Below, in pieces: positions 46,575 to 59,799 of a stretch of DNA of 64,000 nt. The stretch comes from Papilionanthe hookeriana x Papilionanthe teres (lineage: Eukaryota > Streptophyta > Magnoliopsida > Asparagales > Orchidaceae), in the NCBI GenBank assembly GCA_022702705.1, contig CM040424.1, forward strand, positions 74,088,709-74,152,708. The letters run 5' to 3'. The notes beneath the pieces were generated by a model, which saw nothing but the letters and a program-made list of their open reading frames with translations, had not been told where the DNA came from and ran no database searches. Made by a program: the position numbers and the translations under genes. The number at the start of each line of letters is the position of its first letter. Positions within the stretch are counted from its first letter, which is position 1.

Positions 46575-49370
46575 ATGTCGCTAGGGTTTTGGCAATATCC
46601 TTTTGTTACTTCCGAAGAGCACAACACAACATTTTTTAAGATGGAATATGAATATTTTGATGACAAAAATGGAATAAAGGTGAGTTTTGCTATTATTAAA
46701 ATAGTAACTTCCATTAGGGTTTGCTCGATGTTTGATATAAATATTTTGTTTGCAGTTTCACTTAGTGTGGCTTTTGGTATGGATTTCTCCTATTAAAATA
46801 AATAATAGTGTTTTTTTATGATTTTTGAAAAAATATATTATGATTTTATAAGCTTACATTTGTTTCTTCTCAAGGAGGAGTGAATGTTTGGTTTATTTGT
46901 GAGAAAAAAGCACAATATTTAAAATACAAAAACAAAATATGACCATAATATCGTGTCATTACCACCACAACACCATCATATCTCCAAAACATTATCAACA
47001 TAATATAACCAAAAGGTCATCACAATACCACTTCAATATCACCAAAATAACTCCAAAATACCACCATAATATGAGCACATACCTCTTCATTATGACAATA
47101 GTACTACTAGAATACCATCAGAATGCCACCGAATATTATCTTGTGGTATTCTTGTGGTATTTTTGTGATATTCTAATAGTATTATTGTGATATTATGGTG
47201 GTATTCTAGTTGTTTACTAAGAATTTTATTGTGCTATTTTGGTTGTGCAGTGGTGATTTTTTTTAGTGTTGTATGCTAGTTGTTACTCTTGTGTTATTTT
47301 AGACCATTTAGTAACTACTTTTTTAACAGTATGTATACATGCGCAGTTTAGTGAGACAAGAAATGTTGGTAGTGATCCAATTGTTGACAGATTCCTTGGT
47401 ACCAATGTGCAGAATGAAAATGATGCATATAATTTATATTATGCTTGTACACATCATATTAAATTTACTGTTCTAAAGGACCATGTCGGTTATTGGTCAA
47501 GCTCAGAAAATAAAAACTATGGATTTTTATCTGGTAAAGCCGAACTTAAAAAGGAGCATACTCTCAAAAACATGATGAAGTTTAAAAGAGTAGAGAAAAG
47601 GATAGGTTGTCCATCTACGATCGATACGACTTTGATTTTGATGACAACTGTAAGATTAGAGAATTTATAGAAAATCACAACCACTTTCTAGCCAAGCCAC
47701 TAGCATCTCTTGAGATCTAACCGAAGCATCAATGGTATTAATTTAGATGTGGTCAAATAAATGACAGAAGCAAGTATTGGAGCTATTAATGCATTCAACT
47801 TTATTGCAACGGAAGTAGGTTGAGTTAAGAATTTGAGATTTTCAAAAAGAGATGAATGATGATTGAGAATGGCGACACCAATGCTTTAATTTAGTAGTTT
47901 ACAGAGAGACAATTGAAGATAATATGTTTGCATGAGATTTCCAAACTGATGAACCTGGTAGGTTGATGAGCTTTTTTTGGAGATGATTGTCAATGGTTAA
48001 TCATGATTGTTTCCGGAATGTCATAATTTTTATACAAATTATTGATTGAATAAATATAACTTATGATGTGGTCCTCTTATTGGGGTAAACCATCACTGAC
48101 AAAATGTTAATTTTGGAGTAGATCTTTTATCTGAGGAGATGATCGAGTCCTTCAATTGGTTATTTAAGACATTTCTTCGTATAATGGGTAACAAGCACCC
48201 TTTTACAATCTTCACTAACCAGGATCAAATAATGTCAAGAAGCATAAAAGAATTTTTGTCACACACCCACCATTATGTCAATGACATATATTCAAGAAAT
48301 TACCTTCAAAAAGTATATTGTTCCATTGGTAAAAGGGTAATAAGCAGTCTATTTTATACATGCATGAGTAAATGTGATTTAGAATAAGAGCTTGAATAGA
48401 TATGAGCAAAGATGCTTGGAAAAGAGAACTTCTGAGATAATGTTTGGTTACATTATTTGTACTATATTAAGAGAGGTGGCCAGCAACATTTAATAAAGAT
48501 TTATTTTTTGTTAGGAATCCTCTCCACACAACTAAATGAGTTGGTAAATATTGTGTGTCGTGGTATTTCCAAGCCTATAAGCTTCATCACCATTTATTTT
48601 TTAGGACTTGAAAATGTCATTAAAACATAGAGACAAAATGAAGAGAATGAAAACTTTAAATGTAACCAATCTTCAATCATTCCTGCTGCTAAAAGCAACC
48701 CTATGCTGAGGCTGACAGCTATGTTATATAATAGAAAGCAATACTCCTTTTTTAGGAAAAAATTCTGCATGGTGTCGATTGGCTTGCAATAGAAGAATTT
48801 GAAAGAAGTCCATCAGAATATTACATAAAAAATTTGGATAATAAAAGAATAAAAAAAATATTGGATATTTACTTTTGACCAAACAACCTTTGATAGAAAT
48901 TATAGTTGCAAGAAATTTGAGATGATGAGATTATTATTATTTGCTCACTGCATAAGAGTTATCAACAAAGAAAATGTAGTGAAGATACCAAATAAATATT
49001 TTCTGATGAGATGGTCTTCAAGTGCCAAGCGAGATTTCTATTTCGAAAATGGTTATAAAAACTTTAAAGAGTTGCAACTGAGGAATGATTCTTCAGGTAG
49101 TGTGATATTTCAGACCAACATTCATATATAGTCATATCAAATAGGCACTAAGGCTCAACGCAAGGAGTCACTAAAAAAAAAATGTTTGTCGATGTTGACT
49201 CAATTGAGAGTGAGAAATCTTCCTCATTGAATAATAGCCCGAACAGAAAAAACACCAAGAAAAATGAATGCATTGTAATACTAAAGGACCCAACAAAGAA
49301 GCGTACAAAGGTATTTCTAATGTCAGGTTAAAAGGAGATTAGGAGAAAAAGAAGAGTGCTAGGAGTAAAC
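46575..49370 (+). pseudogene. FAR1-type MULE transposase relic of MULE-C
   Basis: Exon 1 (46,575-46,679, donor GTGAGT) is followed by an intron with the repeat tract. Exon 2 follows from about 47,330 with the FAR1-type segment (DPIVDRFLGTNVQNENDAYN, then FTVLKDH; 47,380-47,670). The MULE domain is at 48,060-48,390 (SFNWLFKTFLRIMGNKHP). The second catalytic-type Asp of the usual TDQ is Asn here (codon 48,217-48,219, TNQ). The SWIM region at 48,905-48,960 (SCKKFEMMRLL) has lost its first Cys. The tail near 49,285 (DPTKKRTK) matches the MULE-B tail. Many stops; dead. Intron position and domain order equal those of MULE-B. Confidence 0.82.
46935..47295. repeat. AATACCAC tract with orientation switch (MULE-C, left tract)
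   Basis: Up to about 47,130 the units read (A)ATACCAC, then TGGTATT. It lies in transposase intron 1, as the GTGTTAT tract does in MULE-B, but the unit has C where A/B have A (AATACCAC against AATAACAC). Confidence 0.85.
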
Positions 49371-50039
49371 ATTGTATTGTTTTTTGCAATTGTTCATACG
49401 TAACTTTACTCTCTTATCAATATCACTTACTAGTACAATGACGTTGAATAAACTAGCTAAATGTTTTATATCAAAGAAATACATAATGAACCTATATCAA
49501 TTGAAGAATAAATTGGCTCCCCAATTGCTACTCGTTCTTTCGTAAGACTGAATTTTGCCATAGAGGTATGATATTAACACCGTTGTTTAAACTCATTTTT
49601 TTATCCCTTATTTTATATAGAAATTTTAACTTTTGTTGATGAGTATGTTGACCTCATTTTTGATGAGGTCTTCTCTTCTTCTTTTTAGTGCTTATGATCT
49701 AGCCTTAGGCTTTTCCTTTGACTATCTTAGAGGACTAGAATTGGGATCCACCTTCTAGAATTTCAAACCACTTCTAAACTACCTTCAAACTCCACAAACT
49801 TGATTGTAGACCCCTAATCACCTAGAGGGTTGAAATCAAATGTGAAAGTTTAAAGGATGAGTTCCTATATGACTCTTTGGCCTTAGGGATCGCCTTCAGT
49901 GGCTCGGTCCAGTGAAGGGCTAACTTACACACACACTACACTTATACACTACACTTTCACACACCTTCTAAAAACACACACCTATACCTAACTTGGCCTC
50001 CCGACTCATGTAGGTGATTCACATGGATGGTCCTTAACC

Positions 50040-51720
50040 CTAAGCCTCGGCCAAGAGGGTTAGGAGCAACATAATGGATGCCTCAAATGAGTCCCTTCAT
50101 GGCTCATGTGGGCTTGATGTGGCTTCATGGCTCAACCAAAATGATTTCATTCCACTCAAATTTACCCAATCTTCAATTTTCCAAATTTTCAATTTTGACC
50201 TCCGGACTCTACACCGCTACATTTACCCAAAACCCTTAAAATTACCCAAATTTCTCAAAAATTTCCAAATAACCCAAGATTCCTCAAAATCAATCCCAAA
50301 CATTTCCACATCACTCAAATTGATCATCTATACCCAAAAATATCAAAAATTCCAAGAAAACCTCCTAATACCCTCCAAATACCCAAAATACCCCTCTTGA
50401 CCAAAAAATTCAAAAAATTTAGAAAATTCCCAGAAAATTTCAGAAAATCCCAAATATTCCCAATTTTATTTTGTTCAACTACACCATGGGCCAATTTTGT
50501 CAATTTACCCTACTTTTGTCAAAACCCCCAATTTGACCCATCTTAACCCAAAGTGAACCCAATGTCAAACCAAACCTATCCAATTGACCCAAATTCTGGT
50601 CCAATTCAATTCTAAACTTCAATTCAACATTCCCAACACCAATCTAGACCAAATCCAAGTCCAATTTGATTGAAATTTGGATCCAATTTCACTTTTGGCC
50701 TTAAAGCTCAATTTGGACCCATGACCCAAACTTAACCCAAACTCACCCAATTCAACTCCAATTAACCCCAAATCTTTTCTAAATCTTCCTTAGCATCCCC
50801 ACAAGCATAAAACTAACATGATTTGCCCAAAATTTGGACCCAAACCCCACTCAAATTCAACCCAAAGCTAAAAGGCCCAATTTCGACCTAAACCCAAACC
50901 TAACCCAAATGGGCCCAAACCCCAAAATCAAAGCCCAACCAAAGTCAAAACCTCTTTGAAACACTCCCATAGACATTTCTCAACATTAATTTTACATCAA
51001 TTTCAACCCTAGCCCAACATTGGCCCAACTTGGCCCACTTGGACCTATATTGGCCCATTCACCAAAAGAGCCCAAATTCAACCCAATTCAAACCCAAATC
51101 ACTCCCAATTTGCTTCAAGTCACTCATGATACATCCATGAGCTAAACCCAATAATTATTTGGCCCAACCTCTTTACAAAATTTCATCCCAAAATCCATTT
51201 TAAAATTCAAAAGCCCACTTTCCTAAACCATTTTAAAAGCCCATCCTTCACCACATCCAAAGGCCCAAAATTGGTCCCAAAGCCCACATGATATTTCTCT
51301 ACATCATCCATTCAATTAAAATCATCCCTAAGTCCTAAATTCATCATCAAATCATTCCAAATCAAGTCTCATACAAATTTCCATCAAATTACCAAAAATT
51401 CCTAAAATCCATTTTTATGAAATTGACCAAACTTTTTCCAAGCCAAATGGAGCCATGAAGCCATGCACAAGCCATGGCAGCCACTTTACACATCACCATG
51501 TCATTTTTGGCAAAAGGAGGGAGTCCTTTAATGATTCCCTTAAGGGTGATTTAGCCACTTCCATGACTCCACTAAACCATGCTTAAACTTAATTGTACTT
51601 GGATGGTGACCCTTCCCCACTAATTAAGCCGACCTAAACCACTTTATCTTCAGCCCAAACTAGCCATGGGAAGGTGCACCTAGCCCAATCCATGCATTTG
51701 ACCAATTTGAGCCAAAATAT
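50040..51720. repeat. C-rich low-complexity region (CCCAAA / GACCCAA words)
   Basis: Over 1.6 kb the plus strand is depleted of G and filled with CCCAAAT, AACCCAA, GGCCCA and similar words. The few open frames follow from composition, not from coding. Confidence 0.75.
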
Positions 51721-52007
51721 ACCCTTACCCCATTCTACTTTGATTCAAACACTTTACACATGTCCAAGCCCATCGCCTTCACCAACTTCAAGCCCCGGAT
51801 CTCCCGACCCCGAGAGTGACCAATGCCCGGCCGGCCAGCCACCGGAGTCGCCGGAAAACACCATGGCCGAGAGCTCACATGTGAGCCCAACTTGGAATTC
51901 TCACCCGTTGAGCCGCCCCATCCCCAGCGTGGCCATTGGAGCTCGTTCTTCTCTTGCCAAGAGCAGCTGATCCCAAGCCCTAACTCTCCCCGGAGGCCCT
52001 CCACCCT

Positions 52008-52022
52008 CTCCTATTTAAACAC
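52008..52022 (+). promoter_or_regulatory. Probable TATA box of the large insertion
   Basis: CTCCTATTTAAACACC, followed about 30 bp on by GC-rich leader-like sequence and at 52,440 by a splice-donor-like site. Confidence 0.5.
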
Positions 52023-52599
52023 CACCCCTCTCGGCCATGAGAGGTGCTCGAAACAAACCTTAAGGAAACTTCGCCAAAATTGTTCCGGACTCTTCCCCAT
52101 ACACGAGCACTTGATCCCCACCGAGATCCCCTCGCCATTTCTTCTCGCGAGCTCGATTTCGTAGTTGAAATCTAGGCCCAAAACCGGGACACTTCTCCAC
52201 AGTGAGCCAATCCCCAAATTGATTGGTTCTACACCTTCACCGGACCAAGGGAAGGTGTCCACCAGCAAAAGCCCCATCTCCGAGCCACCCGGTTGCTCCA
52301 GCTCTCCAAGCTTTGTGATCGGGCTTGGTCGAAATCCCACTCGAGACAATTCACCGGACCAGAGACTTCATCCGGAGCTTCGCGGGATCCAATCGAAGGT
52401 GCAACAACCTCGGATCGAAGCCACACTTCTCCGAGTAAAGGTATGAGCTAATTCTTCATCCCGAGCTTCCGGAGATTCTCCATTTCAAATGCTTTAATTT
52501 CGATGCATGATCACCGTATAGATGTGTTCGTCTCTTCAAGACGAATCCATGAGAGCATAAGAACATGAAAATCCATCGAGTATCGAGTGAGATATTAGG

Positions 52600-52820
52600 G
52601 ATTTAGTGTGGACGGCTCTCGGGCGAGGACACTTGGGGACGATGAACGGATGCGCGTCCATTCAATACACGCGCGGACGGACGGCCGAGATCGCGTCGGA
52701 TCGAGAGACGGTACGAGAACCGCGAGGCCCGGCCGCCGACTCAGATGGCGGCGTCGAATGGGAGCGCGACGCGTGTGCGTTCGGAGCTGCCGAGGTTGAC
52801 GCGGCGCCGCGTGGATAAAT
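52600..52820 (+). other. GC island within the large insertion
   Basis: About 65 percent GC by eye in a region otherwise mostly AT. Many CG dinucleotides and several overlapping open frames, none with family resemblance. Confidence 0.55.
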
Positions 52821-54589
52821 AGAAAATTAGGGATTTTTTTGATTTATTTAATTCCCTAAACTTCAAAAATTTATAACTTTGTGTAGAAAAATCAGAAAAA
52901 TAAAATAAAAATACCCTTTGCTCGAGTGAACGGAGGAGAATAATGTGGAAAGAAATTATTTAATTTTATTAAGTATTTTATTTTTAATAATTTATTTACT
53001 CTCTGCATATTTTTAATTCTCCATGCATGTATACAATTCACCATAGCATGAGACCATAGGGCTTTTAAGCCTCTGAATTTGGGAACATTCCCCGAATTTT
53101 CCAAAGTCGGAGGCCATCCCTATGAAAAGTTATTGATTTTTCAAATTCATGTTACATGTTTTGAGTATTTTAATTCCAATAAAAAGCATGTTGTGAAATA
53201 AATTCTAGGAAAATTTGGTGATGTTCCTTATGACCACGGCGACCTTAGGAAAAATAGGTTTGAGTTAGTTCATTTAAAACAACCCTAATTAGCTTAAACA
53301 CTCAAAATGGATCTCTAATTAATTAGAGCTAACCATACATCAAATTGACTTGAAATCAATTCTCCACTGACCTTTAGGATCGTAGAACCCACCATAAAAA
53401 TTTGAGATCAATTGGACTTGGTTAGTTCTACTAATTGGGTCGATTAAGCCATTTAGTCATTTTAAACTTTAAAAATTCATAAGTTTCAAAATACTTTTTA
53501 AAAATTCACCAAATGGTTTTGGAGCCTCTCTGATATCGGGGAATTTAAGAAAATTAAAATTTCAATTTTCTAAAAAGTTGATTTTTAATGTTATTTTAAT
53601 ATTTTAATAATTAAAAAATAATAAAAATCACAAAAATAATAAAATTCACCAAAATGTCACATTTTGAATTTTAATCACTTAGGAACAAACCCCATATTTT
53701 TCTTAGGTCTATTTAGTGAGATATTAAATTTTAAACCTCTAGGGTAATTTTAAAATTAAAAAAATGTATTTTCTAGCATTTTCACTAAAATAACTATAAT
53801 AAATCATAGAAAAATCAGAAAATTGCAAAATTTGATTATCTGATTTCCTTGATATTAGAGAGATTTTTGAAAAATATAAAATTCATTTTTCAACATTTAT
53901 TTTATTTTTTAAATTAATTAACACTCCAAAACTTAAAATAATTATAATAAAAATAATATAATTCAAAAAATCACCAAAATTGGTTCAAGTGGTTCTCTGG
54001 TCATTAGGAATGTCCCCTAATTTTCTTAAGGACAGAAACTTTCCCTTGGTAATGTTATTAAATTTTCCTTGGAAATCTCTATTTTCTACCAAAAATAATT
54101 ATATAAATAAATTAAATACAGAAAAATCACATTTTCTCCTCTCATGTCTTTATTGACATATGAGTGAAGTCATATAAAAATTTCAAGTTCATTTGAGTTC
54201 AATTTAGTGAGTTATGAAATTATTAAGCTTAAAGGGCAAAATGGTAATTGAAATTTTAACATTTAATTAAAACTTTAAGTTTAATAAAAAAATTAATAAA
54301 TAAATTATTTGATCCTAATTTGATTTGGATGATTGAAATTTAAATAATCAAAGGGTAGAAACCCATTAAACAATTTAAAATAATTAAACCTTAATTAAAT
54401 AATTGATTGAATTTGGAAGAATAATAAAATTGGAGTTATTAAAATAGGGATATTATTAGGAAGAGATTTATTCTTTAATTTAAAAATCCCTAAATTAATT
54501 ATCTCATTAATATTCAATTCTTAATTAAAATGATAACTCAAATTCAAAACATTAAAAGACTTAATCATTAAACTAAAATTAAATTATTA

Positions 54590-55040
54590 AACTCTTTTAA
54601 AAATTTCAATTAAAATTAAAAAAATTAAATTAAATTAAAAATTAAATTAAATTAAGTAAATTAAATTGAATTAAATTAAATTAAATTAAATTAAAATTAA
54701 AAGTTGAATTAAATTAAAGAACAAATTAAATTAAATTAAATAAACAAATTAAATTAAATTAAATAACTTAAATTAAATTAAATTAAATTAAATAAATAAA
54801 ATCAAATTAAATTAAATTAAATGAATTAAATTAAATCAAATTAAATAAATAAAATCAAATTAAATTAAGTTAAATCAAATTAAAGTAAATTAAATTAAAT
54901 CAAATTAAATTAAAATTAAATCAAATCAAATTAATTTAATGTAACATCAAATCAAGCTAAATTGAATTAAATTGAATTAAAATTGAATTAAAACTCAATT
55001 AAATTAAATTAAATTAAATTAAGTTGAATTAAATATAACA
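54590..55040. repeat. (TTAAA)n pentanucleotide array, degenerate
   Basis: About 450 bp of TTAAA/AAATT units with frequent single-base variants (TTGAA, TCAAA) and small indels. Confidence 0.92.
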
Positions 55041-57409
55041 TCACCAAAGACATAAAGAATTCAAAATAAATCTAAAATAACTTGAACATTATTCCAAATT
55101 TAAACCCATTAATGGAAATTAAATTAAATCACAAACCATTTGAACATCAATTTACCCTGAAAGCTTTAGTTATCATAACTCCTAAACGTAATATTAAATG
55201 AAATGTTACTTCACCTATGGGATATTCAAATGTCCTAGATTCACCGAAGCAAGATAACAAAACTTGAGACTCTTGGACGATTAATTCATTTGTGTAATCG
55301 AATCCATTTGGACTCAAAACAATTCTAGCAAGTATTGAAAAGATGTTTAAGATTCTTCTTAAACACTTTCTCAGTATGATAGGATGTTTATAAGAACAAT
55401 CGAACTCAATTGTTCTTCGATGAAGAAAATCGTCTTCAAACAAAAACACAAGGAACCTAGTACGTCATAGGAAATGACTAGCTATAGTGATTAGGAATTT
55501 GGTAGAAAACCATAACCCTTACCTTAGCTTTACCTAGGAACTTGCTTAAATATTCTAATTGTGTTTTAAGTGCGACTTGGGATGACGGGAAGACCCTCCA
55601 GGTACGCTTTTATTTTATTGCAATTTACTTTCTTGCAATTTACATTATCGCAATTTCATTAATCGCATCGCACTTACTTTTCTTGCATGATAAACAACCG
55701 TTGCATGAAAACCCACACCTTTAGGATAGTCCCTAAAGCTGAAACCAAAACTAAGTTAAAAGTCATCATGAAGATAAAATTCACCGCCACAATATTTCAA
55801 AATATAAAACAACTCAAAATTTAATCACAAACGAACACAAAACTACAATTACAACTAAATTAAAACGTCCCGTTGAATGATCGGGAATACCTCGGATGAT
55901 GTAACCTACGTGTTGCTAACGGGATTTCCCACGGTCTAAATGAAAGTGTGGAACTCATTCAGTTGAGTTTAGCAAATTCATTTGAATCTAAGTGAATCCG
56001 ATAAAAATAATGATGCGGAAGGATGGAACCGTGGGATCTTAACCGGTGTCGTTATAATCAACTTTAAGACTTGTTTTAATTAAAATATTGAAAACACTTG
56101 GAAATTAAGATTTTCTCTAAACCAAAACACTTTTCTCATCCCCGATTTATGACTTCTAAAATCGAACCTCTGCAACAACAAGGAGCTCGGAGCATGGTGG
56201 GCGACAGACGGCCATCGTCATCAATGAAACCCGAGTCTACTTCAAAGAAAACTTTCCTAGAATTAAATAACAAAGTCATGAGACTTCGGGTAGTTTGCTT
56301 AGTGCAACATAAATCCTCAACTCTTCGTTAGCACTTGCATTGCAAATTAAGCCCTAACCGGTCTTAGGATTCCGAGGTAGTCGTCCGGTACGACAATAAA
56401 CCCTCACATCTTCGAAGCTTATTTGTTTGATTTTATCATACAAATATAAGCCCTAATTAATTAAAATTGGCAAGATCAAAACATTTAAATAAATATTAGG
56501 ACTTTCCTAAACTCAAGCCAAACAATAGGATAGTCGGGAAATTACCGAAGTTCGCTTCGAATCTGTGATTTCTCCTACTTTTCTTCCTTTGGATTCCCAA
56601 AACAAAATGTTCCAAACTTGATTCATTCCCTATTGAAATTCCAAAATTCAATCCTTTGAAAACTTAAACTTTGAAATTCTTGAGAGCAGAATTATTAATT
56701 ATTATCGAGAGTTTTCTTAGGTGATTCTCGTCACTTAAGATGTAATTAACTATAGGGGCTTGCCCTTATAGTGAATTTTAAAGAACCGGGTAATATAAAC
56801 CATGTTTAATGCTTTCATATTAAGCGGGGGAATTTGTCTAGCTTATAAAATTGGTTCGCAGACCAAACGGATGTCACTAAATCTTCTAGTTTATTTAATC
56901 GAGCCCCACCGTCAAGCGGTGTCTATCCTTAGGGATAGATACACGGCTTGTGAGTGCGGTGCTTCGTTTATATAAACTATTTGGGATGTGAGATCGGTTT
57001 AATCTCATATCTTAAAACCTTCAAATTTAAAATTATTTTCAAAATCAAATACTACTTTTCAAAATTATTTATTTAAATTAAATTAAAAATTCGCCGACAA
57101 CTTCTGTTAGGCGACCCCCTTTTCAAAATAAAACACATAACCTAAAAATATGCCGACAGAGTAATTTAAAATTACAAGAATTCTTTATATCTTCGAGTGC
57201 GCCACAACCAGTATAAACTTATATCAGTTTAATGATGGATTTCATTGATTGAATGGAAGAATATGTTTTGTTGTTGGGAACAAATAATTTTGATTATGAG
57301 TTTTTGTTCGGAGGAAATAATTATCTGTCGTTGGAAACAAATAATTTTGATGTCCTAAAATTTATAAATTTATTAAAGCATTGTTGTTGGAAAAACTTAA
57401 TCTTGTAGT

Positions 57410-57660
57410 AATATCAGAATACCACTTAAATACCACTACAATACCACAAATATAATACAATAATACTACTAGAATACCACCAAAATACCACAAGAATACC
57501 ACTAGAATGCTACCAGAAAACCAACAACAATACTGGTGATATTTTGTTGGTATTCTAGTGGTATTCTAGTGGTATTCAAGTGATACACCGGTAGTATTCA
57601 GGTGGTATTCTGATAGCACCACAAGATTAATTTGTATGGTTGTATTGTGGTAATTTCTTT
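57410..57660. repeat. AATACCAC tract with orientation switch (MULE-C, middle tract)
   Basis: AATACCAC units to about 57,525, then GTGGTATTCTA units. Equivalent to the middle tract of MULE-B at 25,410-26,275. Confidence 0.85.
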
Positions 57661-57989
57661 GGTTAATTTATCGAGTTATTGATACACAAGCAAATGAACT
57701 TAATTATATATCAAAAGATGAATCTATGAATATTAAAAGTTATACACAAATCACACAATTACATATGAAAACAATGAATATCATCACCCTATATGCCAAT
57801 GTTTTAACCCATCCATTCACATCTAATGCGTAATATTGATCCAAGTACTCCTACAATTATTAAGCTAACTCTTCATGGCTCCCTAAATGTTAAGCTCATA
57901 TAAAATAAAATCAAACATGACAATATATATAGATAAAGTTCATAGAGTGTTGATGATTATCCATGATTTTCTAACGACCATACACAAAG

Positions 57990-58480
57990 TTTGTAAACAA
58001 ATTCTACTCTAAATCGTAACATGCTTGGCTGTCATGACCTATAATCATCCCAATTATTGGCACTATGCCCACTAATTTTTCTCTGTTTTTATAAATGAAC
58101 ATCCCATAGTCAATGTTGTTCATTTGTGTTGGTGGTCCTCTAAGTGCATTAACTGGGAACTTTATGTGATCTCCGTCGAATGCAAAGTCGGCTTCTTCAG
58201 CAATATGTTTGACACTCAAAACAAGTAAATATGTGTCAAGTAGTTTAAATTTTAATACTAAACAAATAAAAAACTTATGGAATAATATGTTAATGTATTT
58301 CCTCACAATTTCATGACATATATACTTGTGAGATTTTTTTGGAAGTGAGTCGTATAACTATCATTTTCTCAACTTTAACTCCATAACCAATAGACTCCAG
58401 TGATGATTGTGGCCATCAGACTCAGTAAAATATTTGCTTTTTTCAAGATTTGTTTGGTTATGTGTATCTCAAAAATCTTA
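57990..58480 (-). pseudogene. Ulp1-like protease relic of MULE-C, catalytic part
   Basis: Minus-strand remains of the protease domain. The His segment at 58,345-58,440 reads HNHHWSLLVMELKLRK, followed by LYDSL, so His and Asp remain. The Cys segment reads PPTQMNNIDYGMFIYKN: the catalytic Cys is Tyr (codon 58,106-58,108), one base from a Cys codon, and the Gly after it is kept. Upstream exons are separated by the RTE insertion. It cannot be an active cysteine protease. Confidence 0.75.
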
Positions 58481-58581
58481 CTCTCAATGTTGCAGCAAAA
58501 ATAGGTCTGCCAAATTATGTTACTTTATGTTATATAAATATAAGTAAATTTAAGGTTTAGGGTTAAATTATTTATGTTCTC

Positions 58582-59728
58582 ATAATCAATTTGGATTTAT
58601 GCCGGGCAGGTCTATCATGGAAGCTATACATTTATTGAGAGGTTTGATGGAGAAGTACAGAGATAATAAGGAGGATCTACATTTGATTTTTATTGATTTA
58701 GAAAAAGCTTACGATAAGGTTCTTAGAGATGTTCTTTGGAGAGTCCTTGAGAAGAAAGGTGTTGATATGACTTATATTCAAGTCATTAAAGATATGTATG
58801 CTAGAGCTGTTACATGTGTTCGAACTGAAGGAGGATTGACCAAGTATTTTACTATTTCTGTTGTTTTACATCAAGGATCGGCTTTAAGCCCATATCTTTT
58901 TGCTTTATTTATGGATGGTCTTACTGGGCATTTACAAGAGGATTTACCTTGGTGTATGCTTTTTGCTGATGATATCCTCCTTGTGGATAAGACAAGAGAA
59001 AAAGTCCAGGAAAAACTTGAATTATGGAGGTCTACATTGGAGTCTAAAGGTCTTCGTTTGAGTAGAACTAAAACTTAATACATGGAATGTAATTTTAGTA
59101 ATCGTAGGTCTAGTGACAGCAGTGTAACTTTGGGTGATCAAATTATTAAAAGGTGTGAGCAATTTAGATATCTCGGGTCCATTGTTCAAAGCGATGGTGA
59201 TATAGATGGGGATGTTAATAGTATAATTCAGGTTGGTTGGTTGAAGTGGAGGAATGCGTCTGGCCTTTTGTGTGATAGAAAAGTTTCGCTTAGACTGAAA
59301 GGAAAATTTTATAAGATGGTGGTGAGACCTTCAATGCTCTATGGTGCTGAATGTTGGCCTTTAAAAGAGAAGCATAATGTTAAGTTAAGTGTTGCCGAGA
59401 TGAGAATGATTAGGTGGATGAGTGGCTTTACACTTAGAGACAAAATGCGAAATGAATTTATCCGTAAAAGGGTTGGAGTTGCACCAGTGACGGATAAAAT
59501 TAGAGAGAGTCACCTTAGATGGTTTGGTCACATTAAACGTCGACCACCTGATGATCCGATTAGGAGTAGATGTTTTAAATACAACTTATGTTAAGAAAGG
59601 CATAGGAAGACCTAGGAAAACTTGGGCTTATTGCATAAAAAATGATCTTAATTTATTAGAATTAAACGAAAATTTGACACTTAATAGGACGCAATGGAGA
59701 AAAAAGATTCATGTAGCCGACCCCACTT
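58582..59728 (+). pseudogene. RTE reverse transcriptase, C-terminal part
   Basis: Copies element RNA at the insertion site. Visible blocks: LIFIDLEKAYDKV, the QGSALSPYLFAL motif, the active site MLFADDILLVD (FADD kept), then the C-terminal FRYLGSIVQSDGDIDGDV, LYGAECWPLK, MRMIRWMSG, LRWFGHIKRRPPDDP and GRPRKTW. One stop (TAA, 59,076-59,078, where Glu is usual) and one frameshift near 59,563. The endonuclease domain is absent through 5' truncation. Confidence 0.87.
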
Positions 59729-59743
59729 AGTGGGATTAAGGCT

Positions 59744-59774
<31 letters not shown>

Positions 59775-59775
59775 A
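59744..59775 (+). repeat. (TTG)n tail of the RTE LINE
   Basis: About ten TTG units directly after the LINE 3' end; a tail typical of plant RTE elements. Confidence 0.9.
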
Positions 59776-59799
59776 ATATAAAATATAATGCAATGTGTA

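Larger units (their letters stand above)
49620..57200. mobile_element. Large non-coding insertion inside MULE-C, class uncertain
   Basis: Interrupts MULE-C between the transposase tail and the middle tract. It has no transposon protein. It consists of a C-rich part (50,040-51,700), a GC-richer part with a TATA box and a donor-like GTATGAGC at 52,440, a second GC island (52,600-52,820), AT-rich text with a pentanucleotide array (54,590-55,040), and further AT-rich sequence. Promoter plus leader plus donor resembles a very long LTR or a large non-autonomous LTR element, but I found no paired LTRs, PBS or target duplication. Both limits are approximate. Confidence 0.45.
58582..59775 (+). mobile_element. 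5'-truncated RTE-clade LINE with (TTG)n tail
   Basis: Begins inside the reverse transcriptase (NQFGFMPGRSIMEAIHLLRG) and runs to the usual RTE 3' end, with CCGACCCCACTTAGTGGGAT just before a (TTG)n tail. It lies inside the Ulp1 relic of MULE-C and is clearly younger than it: the coding part has one stop and one frameshift. No target duplication could be fixed. Confidence 0.88.

Noticed and set aside
50074..50400. 108-codon frame in the C-rich region
   Set aside because: The residues simply reflect CCAAA and CCCAAAT repeats; no family resemblance.
51674..52446. Proline/serine-rich frames on both strands (up to 113 codons)
   Set aside because: Lie in the GC-rich leader of the large insertion, overlap each other on both strands and start at unsupported ATGs. 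Could be a captured fragment but nothing identifies one.
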